A stretch of 64,000 bases of DNA from Candidatus Gallacutalibacter stercoravium (GCA_018716975.1 DVJE01000001.1:1-64000); one strand, 5' to 3'; counted from the stretch's first letter, positions 45,836 through 55,218 are shown. The notes: generated by a model from the letters alone, not told the origin. Translations and numbers: made by a program.

Positions 45836-46726
45836 TTAACCTTTTACAGAACCAACCATAACGCCTTTTACGTAATATTTCTGCAAGAAAGGATATACTA
45901 CGATGATGGGCATCGTCAAAATCATTACGAAAGCCATCTGCAGCGATTGCGGCGTATAAGTACGCAACTGCTCCATCGGGTTCTCTTGACCGGGCTTAGT
46001 TGTGGTTTGAGACATAGCCTCATTCAACTTTCTCTGCAACAGAGTAGCGGCAGGATACAAATCCGTATCGCTCTGATAGTATGCAGCAGTGAACCAGTCG
46101 TTCCACTGTCCAACGCCAATGTACAAAGCAACTGTTGCAATAACAGGCATTGCCAGCGGGAAGTAGATCTGGAACAAAATTCTTAGTTCACCAGCGCCGT
46201 CTATCTGTGCCGATTCTCGTAGCTCCGTAGGTATTGTTGCCAAATAAGTACGAACCAACAGGAAGTTAAAGAAGTTATACAAACTCGGGATAACATACAG
46301 CCAGAAGCTATCGGTCAACCCCAAATCTCTTAACGTCATGTAGTACGGAATCATACCGCCGCCAAAAATGGTGGTGAAGTAAAAGAAGAAGTTGAAGAAG
46401 GTACGGCCGGGCAATGTTTTGATGCACAGCGCATAAGCCAGCAAGCAAGTAAGCGCAACACCCAACACAACGCCCAATACTGTACGGCTTACAGAGATAA
46501 TCAACGAAGTAACAATTTGTTTATCTTGGAAAGCCATTTCATAGTTGGCAGTGGTGAATACACGGGGCCAGAAATAAACGCCGCCCTTTGTAAAGTCACG
46601 CCCGCTGTTGAAGGAGGCAACCAACACATACCAGAAAGGATAAAAACAAACCAAACCAATCAACGATAGAAAAATATAGTTAAATACTTGGAACACCTTT
46701 TGTGAGGTTGTTCTAAACAGATTCAT
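45836..46726 (-). CDS. Carbohydrate ABC permease, LplC/YtcP type
   Basis: 296 residues, six membrane segments. The start NYIFLSLIGLVCFYPFWYVL and the EAA-loop region ELRESAQIDGAGELRILFQI are standard for MalG-type sugar permeases; the length and FTKGGVYFWPRVFT put it in the LplC/YtcP group. It pairs with the LplB-like gene 19 bp upstream. GGAGGTGC precedes the ATG. The ATPase partner is not encoded here. Confidence 0.93.
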   Translation of the reverse strand: MNLFRTTSQKVFQVFNYIFLSLIGLVCFYPFWYVLVASFNSGRDFTKGGVYFWPRVFTTANYEMAFQDKQIVTSLIISVSRTVLGVVLGVALTCLLAYALCIKTLPGRTFFNFFFYFTTIFGGGMIPYYMTLRDLGLTDSFWLYVIPSLYNFFNFLLVRTYLATIPTELRESAQIDGAGELRILFQIYFPLAMPVIATVALYIGVGQWNDWFTAAYYQSDTDLYPAATLLQRKLNEAMSQTTTKPGQENPMEQLRTYTPQSLQMAFVMILTMPIIVVYPFLQKYYVKGVMVGSVKG

Positions 46727-46745
46727 TACAGCACCTCCCTCCTCA

Positions 46746-47705
46746 TTACCACAAGGAAACTTCCATCAGCCTGCTGGAAGCGAAGTTTGCCAAAGCCATC
46801 AAAGCCAACGCAAACACCGATTTAAACAAGCCGACTGCAGTGGACAATTCAAAGTCACCATACCTCAAACCGACTTCCAAAACATATGTATCAAGAATTT
46901 GAGAAATCGACAGGTTAGCAGGTTGCTGTAACAACAGGATTTGCTCAAAGTTCGCGTTCAAAATACCACCGATTGCCATAATCAGCATAATACCAATGGT
47001 AAATTTGATTGCCGGCAAGGTAACATGCCAGGTGCACTTTAACCGCCCAGCGCCATCGATAATAGCAGCCTCGTAAAGCTCTTGGCTTACGCCACTGATT
47101 GCCGACAGATAAACGATGGTATTCCAACCAACGTTTTTCCACAATTCAGAACCAACTGCAATCTGATAGAAGTACTCAGGTTCGCCCATAAAGAATATGG
47201 CATCGGTGTACCCCAAAGCAGCACGAATATCGTTGACAATACCACCATAAGGGGTAAAGACGATGTTCAACAACGAAACAACCACAACCCAAGATACAAA
47301 GTTGGGCAGATAAGACATCGTTTGAATAACGCGCTTAAACTTGGTGCACATTACCTCGTTGAGCAACAACGACAAGATAATGGGGGCCGGGAAGGTGAAA
47401 ACAAGTTTCAAAACACTGATAATCAAAGTGTTTTTAAACATGTTCCAGAAGTCCGCCGAGGTGATAAAACCCTCGAACACTTCGAAACCAACCCACGGAC
47501 TGCCCAAAATGCCAAGATTATAATGATAATCTTTAAACGCCAAGGTAATACCGTACATAGGCCAATAGCAGAAAATCAACAACCAAATTACCGCAGGCAG
47601 AATGAACAAATAAAGCACTTTGTGCTCCCATATTCTCTGCCCAAGGGGTTTCTTTTTTCCGCCTACCATACTGACGGCGGCGGAATCAGAACCACGCCTG
47701 CTCAT
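46746..47705 (-). CDS. Carbohydrate ABC permease, LplB/YteP type
   Basis: 319 residues from ATG 47705, 8 nt after AGGAG; an in-frame GTG at 47714 overlaps that site. Basic N-terminus, six membrane segments beginning VLYLFILPAVIWLLIFCYWP, and the EAA loop SQELYEAAIIDGAGRLKC. MalF-type partner of the LplC-like protein. First gene of the transport operon, with the tandem operator and promoter at 47781-47843 directly upstream and the two-component genes beyond. Confidence 0.93.
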   Translation of the reverse strand: MSRRGSDSAAVSMVGGKKKPLGQRIWEHKVLYLFILPAVIWLLIFCYWPMYGITLAFKDYHYNLGILGSPWVGFEVFEGFITSADFWNMFKNTLIISVLKLVFTFPAPIILSLLLNEVMCTKFKRVIQTMSYLPNFVSWVVVVSLLNIVFTPYGGIVNDIRAALGYTDAIFFMGEPEYFYQIAVGSELWKNVGWNTIVYLSAISGVSQELYEAAIIDGAGRLKCTWHVTLPAIKFTIGIMLIMAIGGILNANFEQILLLQQPANLSISQILDTYVLEVGLRYGDFELSTAVGLFKSVFALALMALANFASSRLMEVSLW

Positions 47706-47780
47706 TCGCTTCACTCCTATCTCTTTAATGGGGTTGTACTGCTTTGTGCATTTTAGCTACAAATGTACTTTACTGGTAAT

Positions 47781-47843
47781 ATGATACACGAAAACATAGA
47801 TAAAATATATGAACTTTTTTACTGGCTCGTATGAACTTTTTTA
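47781..47843 (-). promoter_or_regulatory. Activator-type promoter with tandem 14-bp operator, permease operon
   Basis: The minus-strand motif TAAAAAAGTTCATA occurs twice, at 47843-47830 and 47821-47808, 22 bp apart start to start. The proximal copy overlaps by two bases a weak -35 (TATATT 47809-47804), followed by 17 nt and TATCAT (47786-47781). Two same-orientation half-sites two helical turns apart, abutting a poor -35, are typical of AraC-type activation. The same arrangement occurs at 51458-51520. Confidence 0.75.
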
Positions 47844-47932
47844 ATAAATCTATTCAAAAGCCCCACAAAAAGGCTGTTTGTGTATTGCTTTTTTAACCAA
47901 ACATCCCCACAAAACCCTTATAAAACTGGCCA

Positions 47933-49591
47933 TTATTGGGCATTTCGGTATTCTGTAGGTGTGCAGTTATATTGCTTTTTAAAAGCGCGCATAAAATAGC
48001 TCATACTGCTGTAGCCTGCGGCCTCGCTAATTGCGGTAATCGACATCTTGGTGGTTTTTAACAACTTGCAGGCGTACTCCATACGCAGCGCCACAATATA
48101 TTTAGAGGGATTTGTGCCAAACAGGCGCACAAAAGAGGCCGACAAATACCCCCTAGAGATGGAAAACTGCTGAGATAGATTCTTTATGCTCAAATCGCTG
48201 CTGCGAAAATTGTCTTCAATATATTCCTTGACGTTTTGCAAAATGGTGTCTGTATTGGCGTTGCAGTCCACCCACTGGCTCAAGGCAGCCGTTACCGTTT
48301 GCTTTAAGCTGGTAAACAGTTCCTCTTTGGTTTCAAATTGATCAATCACCGTTCCGTTGATACTTTCAGAACCCAAAATGGAAAATAGATTGATGCCCCG
48401 CTTGCAGCAAACACGCACCAAAATGCAAATCATTTCAATATAAATCACGCGGGTATGAATGCTAAAATCCCGTTCCCCAGAATCTAAAATATTGCTTATC
48501 GCCATCAACGCTTTAGGCAAGTCGCCGTTTTCAAGGTTTTGCTGGTATTGTTTTAGCTCTGCCTCTGGAAAAGATGCCGGCGCTTTCGCATGATGATCGG
48601 GATAAGCACACAACCGCCCTGGGGAATATAAGCGCAAATCCACCATGCTGCGCGCTTCTGTCATCTGTGATGCTTGCAAGGTTTCACTGGCGCTGCTTAG
48701 CCCCACGCTTACCGTAACGCCCAAATGATTGGTAATGGCCGAATAGATGGATTGATGCAGCCGTTTTAGCTCTGAATAGCCTTGCTGCAACGTCTCTTGC
48801 GGCGACGCTGTAACGGCGATAATTTGATGCCCTTCATTAGCGTTCGCCAGCGGCAGCAAATAACTGCCGCCCAGTTCCACCATAATATTTTTTACGCCGT
48901 ATTGTAGCAGTCTAAGGTCCTTTTCTGTAAAAGAACGTTTTTTGGGGCGCCCCACTGCTTCTTCTTCTGCCGCAGGCGGCGCCGCCTGTTGATCCGATGC
49001 TTTTGGCTGCAAATCATATTCTTGCTCTGCAACACTGAGCCGGTAGATGCCTATCATATAATAATGGGTATCTTCTGGGAACACCGACGCAATCTTAAAC
49101 TGATCCGGGGTAATATTGCAATTTAAAAATAAATTAAAGTTATCTTGCAGTTCTTTATCGTTAAGCCTTTGCGAAAGCAAATCGTTTTTATAAAACAGGG
49201 CCTGGCTTTTGCGTTCGCTATCTAACTTTAAAATTGCTTTAGACAAGGCATGTTTAAGTTCATCCGCCTTCACTGGTTTTAGAAGATATTGAATCACATT
49301 CAACTCAATGGCTTGTTGGGCAAAGGTAAAATCTGCATAGCCGCAAATAATAATCGGTACAATAGAGGGATATTCCTGCTGGCAAGTGCGAAGCAAATCA
49401 ATACCGCTAATCTGATTCATCACCACATCGGTTATCAAAATATCCGGCCGGTTTTTCGCAATGATATCTAAGGCTTCAGCACCGTCGCTTGCCTCCATAA
49501 TCCACTCAAAATTAAATCCGCTGCGGCTTAATTTAAACAAGATGTCCCGCCGGGCCAACGCTTCATCGTCTACAATCAAAATTTTATACAA
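47933..49591 (-). CDS. AraC-type response regulator (YesN family)
   Basis: 552 residues from a TTG start that overlaps the kinase gene by 8 bp, with AAGGAGGAG inside the kinase end. Receiver domain (about 1-125) has the acidic pair in LIVDDE, phospho-acceptor D55 in ILITDVVM and Lys in YLLKPVKAD. A long middle region precedes the C-terminal AraC HTH (about 450-550: IKNLSQQFSISRGYLSASFV and ITAISEAAGYSSMSYFMRAF). It should activate sugar-uptake genes; the tandem operators before the permease and Gfo/Idh operons are its likely sites. Confidence 0.93.
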   Translation of the reverse strand: MYKILIVDDEALARRDILFKLSRSGFNFEWIMEASDGAEALDIIAKNRPDILITDVVMNQISGIDLLRTCQQEYPSIVPIIICGYADFTFAQQAIELNVIQYLLKPVKADELKHALSKAILKLDSERKSQALFYKNDLLSQRLNDKELQDNFNLFLNCNITPDQFKIASVFPEDTHYYMIGIYRLSVAEQEYDLQPKASDQQAAPPAAEEEAVGRPKKRSFTEKDLRLLQYGVKNIMVELGGSYLLPLANANEGHQIIAVTASPQETLQQGYSELKRLHQSIYSAITNHLGVTVSVGLSSASETLQASQMTEARSMVDLRLYSPGRLCAYPDHHAKAPASFPEAELKQYQQNLENGDLPKALMAISNILDSGERDFSIHTRVIYIEMICILVRVCCKRGINLFSILGSESINGTVIDQFETKEELFTSLKQTVTAALSQWVDCNANTDTILQNVKEYIEDNFRSSDLSIKNLSQQFSISRGYLSASFVRLFGTNPSKYIVALRMEYACKLLKTTKMSITAISEAAGYSSMSYFMRAFKKQYNCTPTEYRNAQ

Positions 49592-51374
49592 ACTTTTTCT
49601 CCTCCTTGCCCATTTCCAAAACCACGCTGGTATACTCCCCTAACCGGCTGAATACCCGCACGCCATATTCCGCGCCGTAACTTAGCTGGATACGGCGGTG
49701 CACATTTTTTAGCCCGATGTTGCCGTCGGACTGCCGGTCCCTGCTGATCGGGGCATTGATACGTTCCGTTAGCTGATGCAGCCGTTGCGCAGAAATGCCC
49801 ACCCCGTCGTCGTATACCTCTATATATAGGTTACCATGTTTTTCATAAGCGGTAATTCGCAGCAGCAATTTGCCATTTTTTTGGTGGTAAGCGTGTTTGA
49901 ACACATTTTCCACCACCGGCTGCAAAATCAGTTTGGGCATGCTTCTGCCGCGTAAAGACAAAGGAATATCAATTTGATAAGCAAACTGGTTTTGGTAGCG
50001 GATCCCTTGAATGAATAAATAGTCCTTCACGTTTTCCAGTTCTTTTTGCACTGTAACATAACGCTCTGTTAAATTAGCGGAATACCGGAACATATCGCCC
50101 ATGGCCTCAATCATCCGCACCGTATCGTCTGCGCCCTCTATGGCCGCCATAGAAGAAATGCTATTTAAGGTATTATAAAGAAAATGCGGATTGATGCAGG
50201 CCAACAAAGCTTCGTTTTGTGTGTTCATCGTTTCCAAACGCACTTCATAATTCTCTTGAATCAATGTTTTTATGCGTTGCTGCATTTTGGTTAGGTGCTG
50301 GTCGATGTGGGCAGCCTCGTCGTTGCCCGCCAAAACAATGGGCGCCTCCTCCCCTGTATCGCTAAAATAATCCATTTTAAAATTGATAGCACGGATGCGG
50401 CGGTAAAAAATCACATAAAAAACCGCTAAAAAGCTGAACACCGCCACGAAAATCAGAATAGAAACGCCCGCTATACTAAGCTCCGCTGAGTTCCCCATCT
50501 GATTGAGCAGAGGAACATCAAATACGAAAACCACCGCGGAACCAATTCTATCCAACGTGCGTACCACGCAGGCTTTACCTCCGCCCATCATCTGAAAGGC
50601 TTTGGCTTCTTGCGTGAATTGGGAGTAAGATTGCTTAGCCACAGGGAGCATCGCGCCCTCACTTTGATACACCGCTTGCCCGGTAGCTTTATCAAACACA
50701 AATACCGCCGGATTCAAATCACTCCGCGATGCCAAAGAAGAACGAAACAACTTGTCCACATCCATCGATAGCACCTGGTAGCAACGTTTTGCACTGCCGG
50801 CTGACGATGAGGCTGAAAACTCATCAATCGCGCTTACTAGGGTTAGGTGATAAGATTTGGTAACAGGAGAATATTCATAAAAATGATCAAACAAGTGCCT
50901 GGGATCCGAAAAAGGAGCAGCCCAAGGCTGCTGCTTTACGCTATCAATATCTCGAAAATACCGGCCGTCCGACGGCAGATATGTATATAAATAATGCTCA
51001 TACACATCTTCACCCTGCCAAGCGTAAAAGGTAAGCTCTTGGATCAAAGTGGTAAGCTCACGCTGAACATCAAAAACCTGAAACCTTGTATAACCTTGTT
51101 GAAATATATATTGCCGGATTTGATCGTTTAACCCAACCTGCCCCATTGTCATATGGTAATCAGAAATTTTAGCGTCGATGGTTTCGGCAAAACTATCGGC
51201 GTAACGATCAAAGCTGTTGTGAAATTCTTCGTTAACCCGGTCGACGTAATTTGCTAAAAACGCAAAAACACATAATCCGGTAGACAACATTAATATTGTC
51301 ACAATCGAAATAAGCGCCTTCATCGGTACGGCCACCGACAAAAAAAGACTTGGGCCGTTTTTCCGCTTTTTCAT
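49584..51374 (-). CDS. Sensor histidine kinase (YesM family)
   Basis: 596 residues from ATG 51374 after AGGAGA; an open frame extends to 51479 without a site. Two membrane helices (about 17-41 and 300-324) flank a ~260-residue extracellular sensor. A HAMP-like linker leads to the His_kinase domain with INPHFLYNTLN (phospho-His H397) and an HATPase ending in VVENVFKHAYHQKNG and YDDGVGIS. It pairs with the overlapping response regulator. The ligand is probably the transported sugar or its bound binding protein. Confidence 0.93.
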   Translation of the reverse strand: MKKRKNGPSLFLSVAVPMKALISIVTILMLSTGLCVFAFLANYVDRVNEEFHNSFDRYADSFAETIDAKISDYHMTMGQVGLNDQIRQYIFQQGYTRFQVFDVQRELTTLIQELTFYAWQGEDVYEHYLYTYLPSDGRYFRDIDSVKQQPWAAPFSDPRHLFDHFYEYSPVTKSYHLTLVSAIDEFSASSSAGSAKRCYQVLSMDVDKLFRSSLASRSDLNPAVFVFDKATGQAVYQSEGAMLPVAKQSYSQFTQEAKAFQMMGGGKACVVRTLDRIGSAVVFVFDVPLLNQMGNSAELSIAGVSILIFVAVFSFLAVFYVIFYRRIRAINFKMDYFSDTGEEAPIVLAGNDEAAHIDQHLTKMQQRIKTLIQENYEVRLETMNTQNEALLACINPHFLYNTLNSISSMAAIEGADDTVRMIEAMGDMFRYSANLTERYVTVQKELENVKDYLFIQGIRYQNQFAYQIDIPLSLRGRSMPKLILQPVVENVFKHAYHQKNGKLLLRITAYEKHGNLYIEVYDDGVGISAQRLHQLTERINAPISRDRQSDGNIGLKNVHRRIQLSYGAEYGVRVFSRLGEYTSVVLEMGKEEKKFV

Positions 51375-51457
51375 AAGCAGATCTCTCCTAACTGTTAAAT
51401 CATACAAAGAATTAAGATAAAAGTCAAGCAATTCATGGTAAAACGGTGCAAAGAAAA

Positions 51458-51520
51458 AAATAAAGTGCATACATTTCATGAAAAAAATTCATATATTTTA
51501 TCAATTCGTTCGGCTATTAT
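51458..51520 (+). promoter_or_regulatory. Activator-type promoter with tandem operator, Gfo/Idh operon
   Basis: Half-sites AAATAAAGTGCATA (51458-51471) and GAAAAAAATTCATA (51480-51493) match the permease-operon 14-mer at 11 and 12 of 14 positions and have the same 22-bp spacing. The proximal one overlaps by two bases the same weak -35 TATATT (51492-51497), then 17 nt and TATTAT (51515-51520). The region also holds the divergent kinase promoter. Confidence 0.75.
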
Positions 51521-51627
51521 ATCCATGGTAGTTTTCATCAAAACGGAGCTGGCCGGCCGGGAGATACATACGGCTTAGCTCCGGGGTTGATAAATTAAAA
51601 CAACACGCAAAGGAGAGGAAACACATC

Positions 51628-52611
51628 ATGTTAAAAGTAGCAATGCTGAGCAAATGGCACGTTCATGCCGAGGGTTATGCAAAAACCGTTTTAGAGACCG
51701 GCAAGGCGGAAATCACCGTAGTTTGGGATGACGACGTTGAAAGAGGCGCCCAGTTTGCCAAAGAGCTCAACTGCGATTTTGAGCCCGATTTGGACAAGAT
51801 GCTGGCTCGCGACGATGTAGACGCTGTTGTGTGCACCACCCCCACCACCATGCACCATGATGTTTTGATCAAGGTTGCCCGCGCTGGTAAGCACATCTTT
51901 ACCGAGAAGGCGTTGGCCCCCACTGTAAAGGAATGCGAAGAAATCGCTGCTGAAATCGAGAAGGCCGGCATCACCTTTACCATTTCTATGCCCGGCAGAG
52001 TTTCTCCTGTGGTTCGCTTGGCTAAGAAACTGATCGACGACGGCGAGTTTGGTAAAATCTCTCTGGTTCGCATCCGCAACGGCCATGACGGCGTGAGCGG
52101 CGGCTGGTTGCCCGAGTATTGGTTTGATGAGACCAAAGCTGGCGGCGGTGCTTTGATGGATTTGGGTTGCCATCCGATGTATGAAGCCTGCTACCTGCTG
52201 GGCAAGCCCAAGAGAATTTCTGCAATTTTGACCGCTCCCTTCGGTTCTAAGGTAGACGAGGCCGCCACCGCTTCTATCGAATTTGAAAACGGCGCTGTGT
52301 GCACCGGTGAAACCAGCTTCGTAACCTTTAACACCCCTGGCGCTGTAGAAATTTATGGTTCCGACGCTACTTTACTGGCCTATGGCAGAGACGTAAAATT
52401 CTACAACAAGAAGATTAAAGAATACACCAAAGAATATGTTGTTCCGGATCTGCCCGAAGAGATGCCCATCCCGCTGGTCCTGTTCATCGAGGCTTGCGTT
52501 AACGGCACCGGTACTCCCGAGAACTTTGGCACCAAAGACGCTATCGATCTGACCCGTTTGCTGGAAAATGCTTATGTTTCCAACAACAACAACAAGATTG
52601 TTGAGCTGTAA
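51628..52611 (+). CDS. Gfo/Idh/MocA-type oxidoreductase 1
   Basis: 327 residues. The fold is recognisable from DDVDAVVCTTPTTMHHDVLIKVARAGKHIFTEKA and the C-terminal domain AGGGALMDLGCHPMYEACYLLG. Two standard features are altered: the N-terminal NAD-binding GxGxxG is absent (the first strand runs LKVAMLSKWHVHAEGY) and the EKP catalytic motif reads EKA. It may bind nucleotide differently or use another chemistry. GGAGAGGAAA precedes the ATG. First gene of a three-gene oxidoreductase operon behind the predicted response-regulator promoter. Confidence 0.88.
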   Translation: MLKVAMLSKWHVHAEGYAKTVLETGKAEITVVWDDDVERGAQFAKELNCDFEPDLDKMLARDDVDAVVCTTPTTMHHDVLIKVARAGKHIFTEKALAPTVKECEEIAAEIEKAGITFTISMPGRVSPVVRLAKKLIDDGEFGKISLVRIRNGHDGVSGGWLPEYWFDETKAGGGALMDLGCHPMYEACYLLGKPKRISAILTAPFGSKVDEAATASIEFENGAVCTGETSFVTFNTPGAVEIYGSDATLLAYGRDVKFYNKKIKEYTKEYVVPDLPEEMPIPLVLFIEACVNGTGTPENFGTKDAIDLTRLLENAYVSNNNNKIVEL

Positions 52612-52675
52612 ATTCCCGGTACTTGGTACTATTTGGTACCTATCAAAAAGCTCCAAGCAGAGCGGAGGGATATAA

Positions 52676-53659
52676 ATGTTAAAAGTAGCAATGCTGAGCA
52701 GATGGCATGTGCATGCCGATGAGTATGCCCGAACCGTTATTAACACCGGTAAAGCGGAAATAACCTGCGTATGGGATGACGACGCGGCACGCGGCGCCAA
52801 ATTTGCTCAGGATCTGAATTGCGATTTTGAGCCCGATTTAGATAAGTTGTTGGCCCGTGACGATGTGGACGCCGTTGTGTGCACAACCGCCACAACTCTA
52901 CATCACGATGTGCTGATTAAGGTTGCCCGCGCCGGCAAGCACATCTTTACAGAAAAGGCGCTGGCCCCCACTGTAAAGGAATGCGAAGAAATCGCTGCCG
53001 AAATTGAAAAGGCCGGTATTACTTTTGTGATCTCTATGCCTGGGCGCAACTCGCCCGTCATCCGTTTGGCCAAAAAGCTGATTGACGAAGGCGCATTCGG
53101 CAAAATCTCGCTGGTGCGCATGCGCAACGGCCACGATGGCGTGAGCGGAGGCGGATTGCCTAAGTATTGGTTTGACGAATCCATGGCCGGCGGCGGCGCT
53201 CTGATGGATCTGGGCTGCCACCCCATGTATCAGGCCTGCTATCTGTTGGGCAAGCCCAAGAGGATTTCGGCTATTTTAACCTCCCCTTACGGCAACCCGG
53301 TGGACGAAGCTGCCACTGCCTCTATCGAGTTTGAAAACGGCGCGGTGTGCACGGCAGAAACCAGCTTTGTTACTTTTAACACCCCTGGTGCAATTGAAAT
53401 TTACGGTTCTGACGCCACCTTGTTGGCATATGGGAACAGCGTTAAGTTCTACAACAAAACGTTAAAACAATACACCAAGGAGTATGTTGTTCCGGATCTC
53501 CCCGAGCAGCTTCCTATCCCGCTGATCATGTTTGTAGACGCTTGCGTCAACGGCACGGGCACACCTGAAAACTTTGGCACCAAAGATGCCATTGATTTGA
53601 CCCGTTTGCTGGAAAACAGCTATATCTCCAATCGTGAAAATCGGATTGTGGAGCTGTAA
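52676..53659 (+). CDS. Gfo/Idh/MocA-type oxidoreductase 2 (tandem duplicate)
   Basis: 327 residues, collinear and mostly identical with the preceding gene and of the same length, so a recent tandem duplication. It keeps the same unusual LKVAMLSRWHVHADEY start and TEKALAP motif, so these changes predate the duplication and are under selection. Differences cluster around substrate-side loops (RVSPVVRLAKKL against RNSPVIRLAKKL; GGWLPEYWFDETKAG against GGGLPKYWFDESMAG). AGCGGAGGGA precedes the ATG. Confidence 0.88.
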   Translation: MLKVAMLSRWHVHADEYARTVINTGKAEITCVWDDDAARGAKFAQDLNCDFEPDLDKLLARDDVDAVVCTTATTLHHDVLIKVARAGKHIFTEKALAPTVKECEEIAAEIEKAGITFVISMPGRNSPVIRLAKKLIDEGAFGKISLVRMRNGHDGVSGGGLPKYWFDESMAGGGALMDLGCHPMYQACYLLGKPKRISAILTSPYGNPVDEAATASIEFENGAVCTAETSFVTFNTPGAIEIYGSDATLLAYGNSVKFYNKTLKQYTKEYVVPDLPEQLPIPLIMFVDACVNGTGTPENFGTKDAIDLTRLLENSYISNRENRIVEL

Positions 53660-53685
53660 AATCTGTATTTAAAAGGAGAGTTTCC

Positions 53686-54801
53686 ATGTCCATAGCCATT
53701 GTGGTAGAAAGCAAATCGCAAGAAATGCGCGAGGTAAAAGTGGGCATTATTGGCTGCGGCGGCATCGCCAACGGCAAGCATATGCCCTCCCTCAAAAAGC
53801 TGAGCAACGTTAAAATGGTTGCTTTCTGCGATATTATTGAGGAACGCGCGCAAAAGGCGAAAGAAGAATACGGCACACCCGACGCAAAGGTATTTACCGA
53901 TTACCGCGACCTGCTGAAGATGGAAGAAATTGAAGTGGTTCATGTGCTGACCCCCAACGTCAGCCACGCCGAGCTTTCCATCGCTGCGCTGGAAGCTGGT
54001 AAGCATGTTATGTGCGAAAAGCCCATGGCAGCTACCTATAAGGACGCCAAAGCTATGGTGGACGCTGCAAAGCGCACCGGTAAGAAGTTAACCATTGGTT
54101 ATCAAACCCGGAGCACACAGGCTTATCAATATGCGCGTAAGCTCATCGCCGACGGTGAATTGGGCGATATCTATTATGTAAAGGCTCCCGCCATCCGCCG
54201 CAGGGGCGCTCCCCTTTGGGGCGTGTTCCTGGATAAAGAAAAACAAGGCGGCGGCCCGATGATCGATATCGGCACGCATTCTATCGACGCTGCCCTCTAT
54301 TTGATCGGCAACTATGAGGTAGAAAGCGTAACCGGTTCGGTTTACCGCAAGCTTGCAGATACCGCTATGTATTCCAACGAGTGGGGCATCTGGGATCCGA
54401 AGGATTTTCAGGTGGAAGACTCCGCAATGGGATATATTAAATTTAAGAACGGCGCTACGATGGTGGTTGAAGCCTCTTGGGTTATCAATATGGTAGACGG
54501 CGGCTGCACCACAATTTGCGGCACCGGCGGCGGTATTGAAATGCGTGGGGATACCGTGCGTATCAACGGTGAAAAGAACGGCTCCCTTTTCATTAACGAG
54601 GTAAAGCCTAATAGCACCGCCCGCGAATTGTTCAAAGGCGAAAATCTTACGCCTGAAGAATATGAAGCGAAACAATGGATTTATAGCATTGTGAATGATA
54701 CCGAGCCGCTTACTAAGCCTGAAGAGGCTTGTGTGGTTTCTCATATCATTGAAGCCATCTATGAATCCGCCGCTACCGGTAAAACCATCTATTTTGATTA
54801 A
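53686..54801 (+). CDS. Gfo/Idh/MocA-type oxidoreductase 3 (canonical)
   Basis: 371 residues. In contrast to the two preceding genes it has the standard Rossmann start VKVGIIGCGGIANGKH, CEKPMAATYKDA with the catalytic lysine, and DIGTHSIDAALYLIGNYEVE in the C-terminal domain. NAD(P)-dependent sugar or polyol dehydrogenase, exact substrate unknown. AAAAGGAG precedes the ATG; 26 bp after oxidoreductase 2, so co-transcribed. Confidence 0.93.
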   Translation: MSIAIVVESKSQEMREVKVGIIGCGGIANGKHMPSLKKLSNVKMVAFCDIIEERAQKAKEEYGTPDAKVFTDYRDLLKMEEIEVVHVLTPNVSHAELSIAALEAGKHVMCEKPMAATYKDAKAMVDAAKRTGKKLTIGYQTRSTQAYQYARKLIADGELGDIYYVKAPAIRRRGAPLWGVFLDKEKQGGGPMIDIGTHSIDAALYLIGNYEVESVTGSVYRKLADTAMYSNEWGIWDPKDFQVEDSAMGYIKFKNGATMVVEASWVINMVDGGCTTICGTGGGIEMRGDTVRINGEKNGSLFINEVKPNSTARELFKGENLTPEEYEAKQWIYSIVNDTEPLTKPEEACVVSHIIEAIYESAATGKTIYFD

Positions 54802-55146
54802 AAAATTTATTTTCCTATTGCAATATTGGTGTTTTAGTAGTAAAGTATAGTGTGCACGGTTCGCATTGATGAATGTTTGGTAAAACTGAAAATTCCTTTG
54901 CGGGCCGCACACAAAAAAGCGAATATGCCTCTTGGTTCCCCCAATCCATGTTTAGCATTGGTAACGCACAGGCACCTTGTTGACAATTAAATATTCACAC
55001 GCAAGGCAATATTTTATAACCGTACGAATACCGCGATTGTCTTAACATAGTAACAACGCTATGCGTGGCTTGTGTAAACGGAATCATACCTATTTTTTAT
55101 GTAGGCGTATTACGTCGTAACAACTACTTTCTATTTTATTCTGTAT
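54802..55146. other. Long upstream region of binding protein 2
   Basis: About 345 bp without a gene. TTGACA occurs at about 54979 without a good -10 at 16-18 nt. The only strong element is the cre-like site at 55073-55086. No copy of the tandem 14-bp operator was seen here. Confidence 0.3.
55073..55086 (+). promoter_or_regulatory. cre-like CcpA site upstream of binding protein 2
   Basis: TGTAAACGGAATCA matches the Bacillus cre pattern TGWAANCGNTNWCA at all fixed positions except one (A for T at position 10). It is about 120 bp before the gene. Confidence 0.4.
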
Positions 55147-55167
55147 AAAACAGCATTTTGCTGTTTT
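55147..55167 (+). promoter_or_regulatory. Leader hairpin of binding protein 2
   Basis: 9-bp stem AAAACAGCA / TGCTGTTTT with 3-nt loop, 28 nt before the expected GTG. Related hairpins precede binding proteins 1 and 3. Confidence 0.6.
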
Positions 55168-55218
55168 AGAAATATTTAGGAGGAGTGATTCTGTGAAAAG
55201 CGCATCCTGGCACTGGCA

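Noticed and set aside
51628..54801. The tandem 14-bp operator also upstream of binding proteins 2 and 3
   Set aside because: I looked for TTCATA preceded by an A-run in 54802-55195 and 58152-58616 and found no paired sites at 22-bp spacing.
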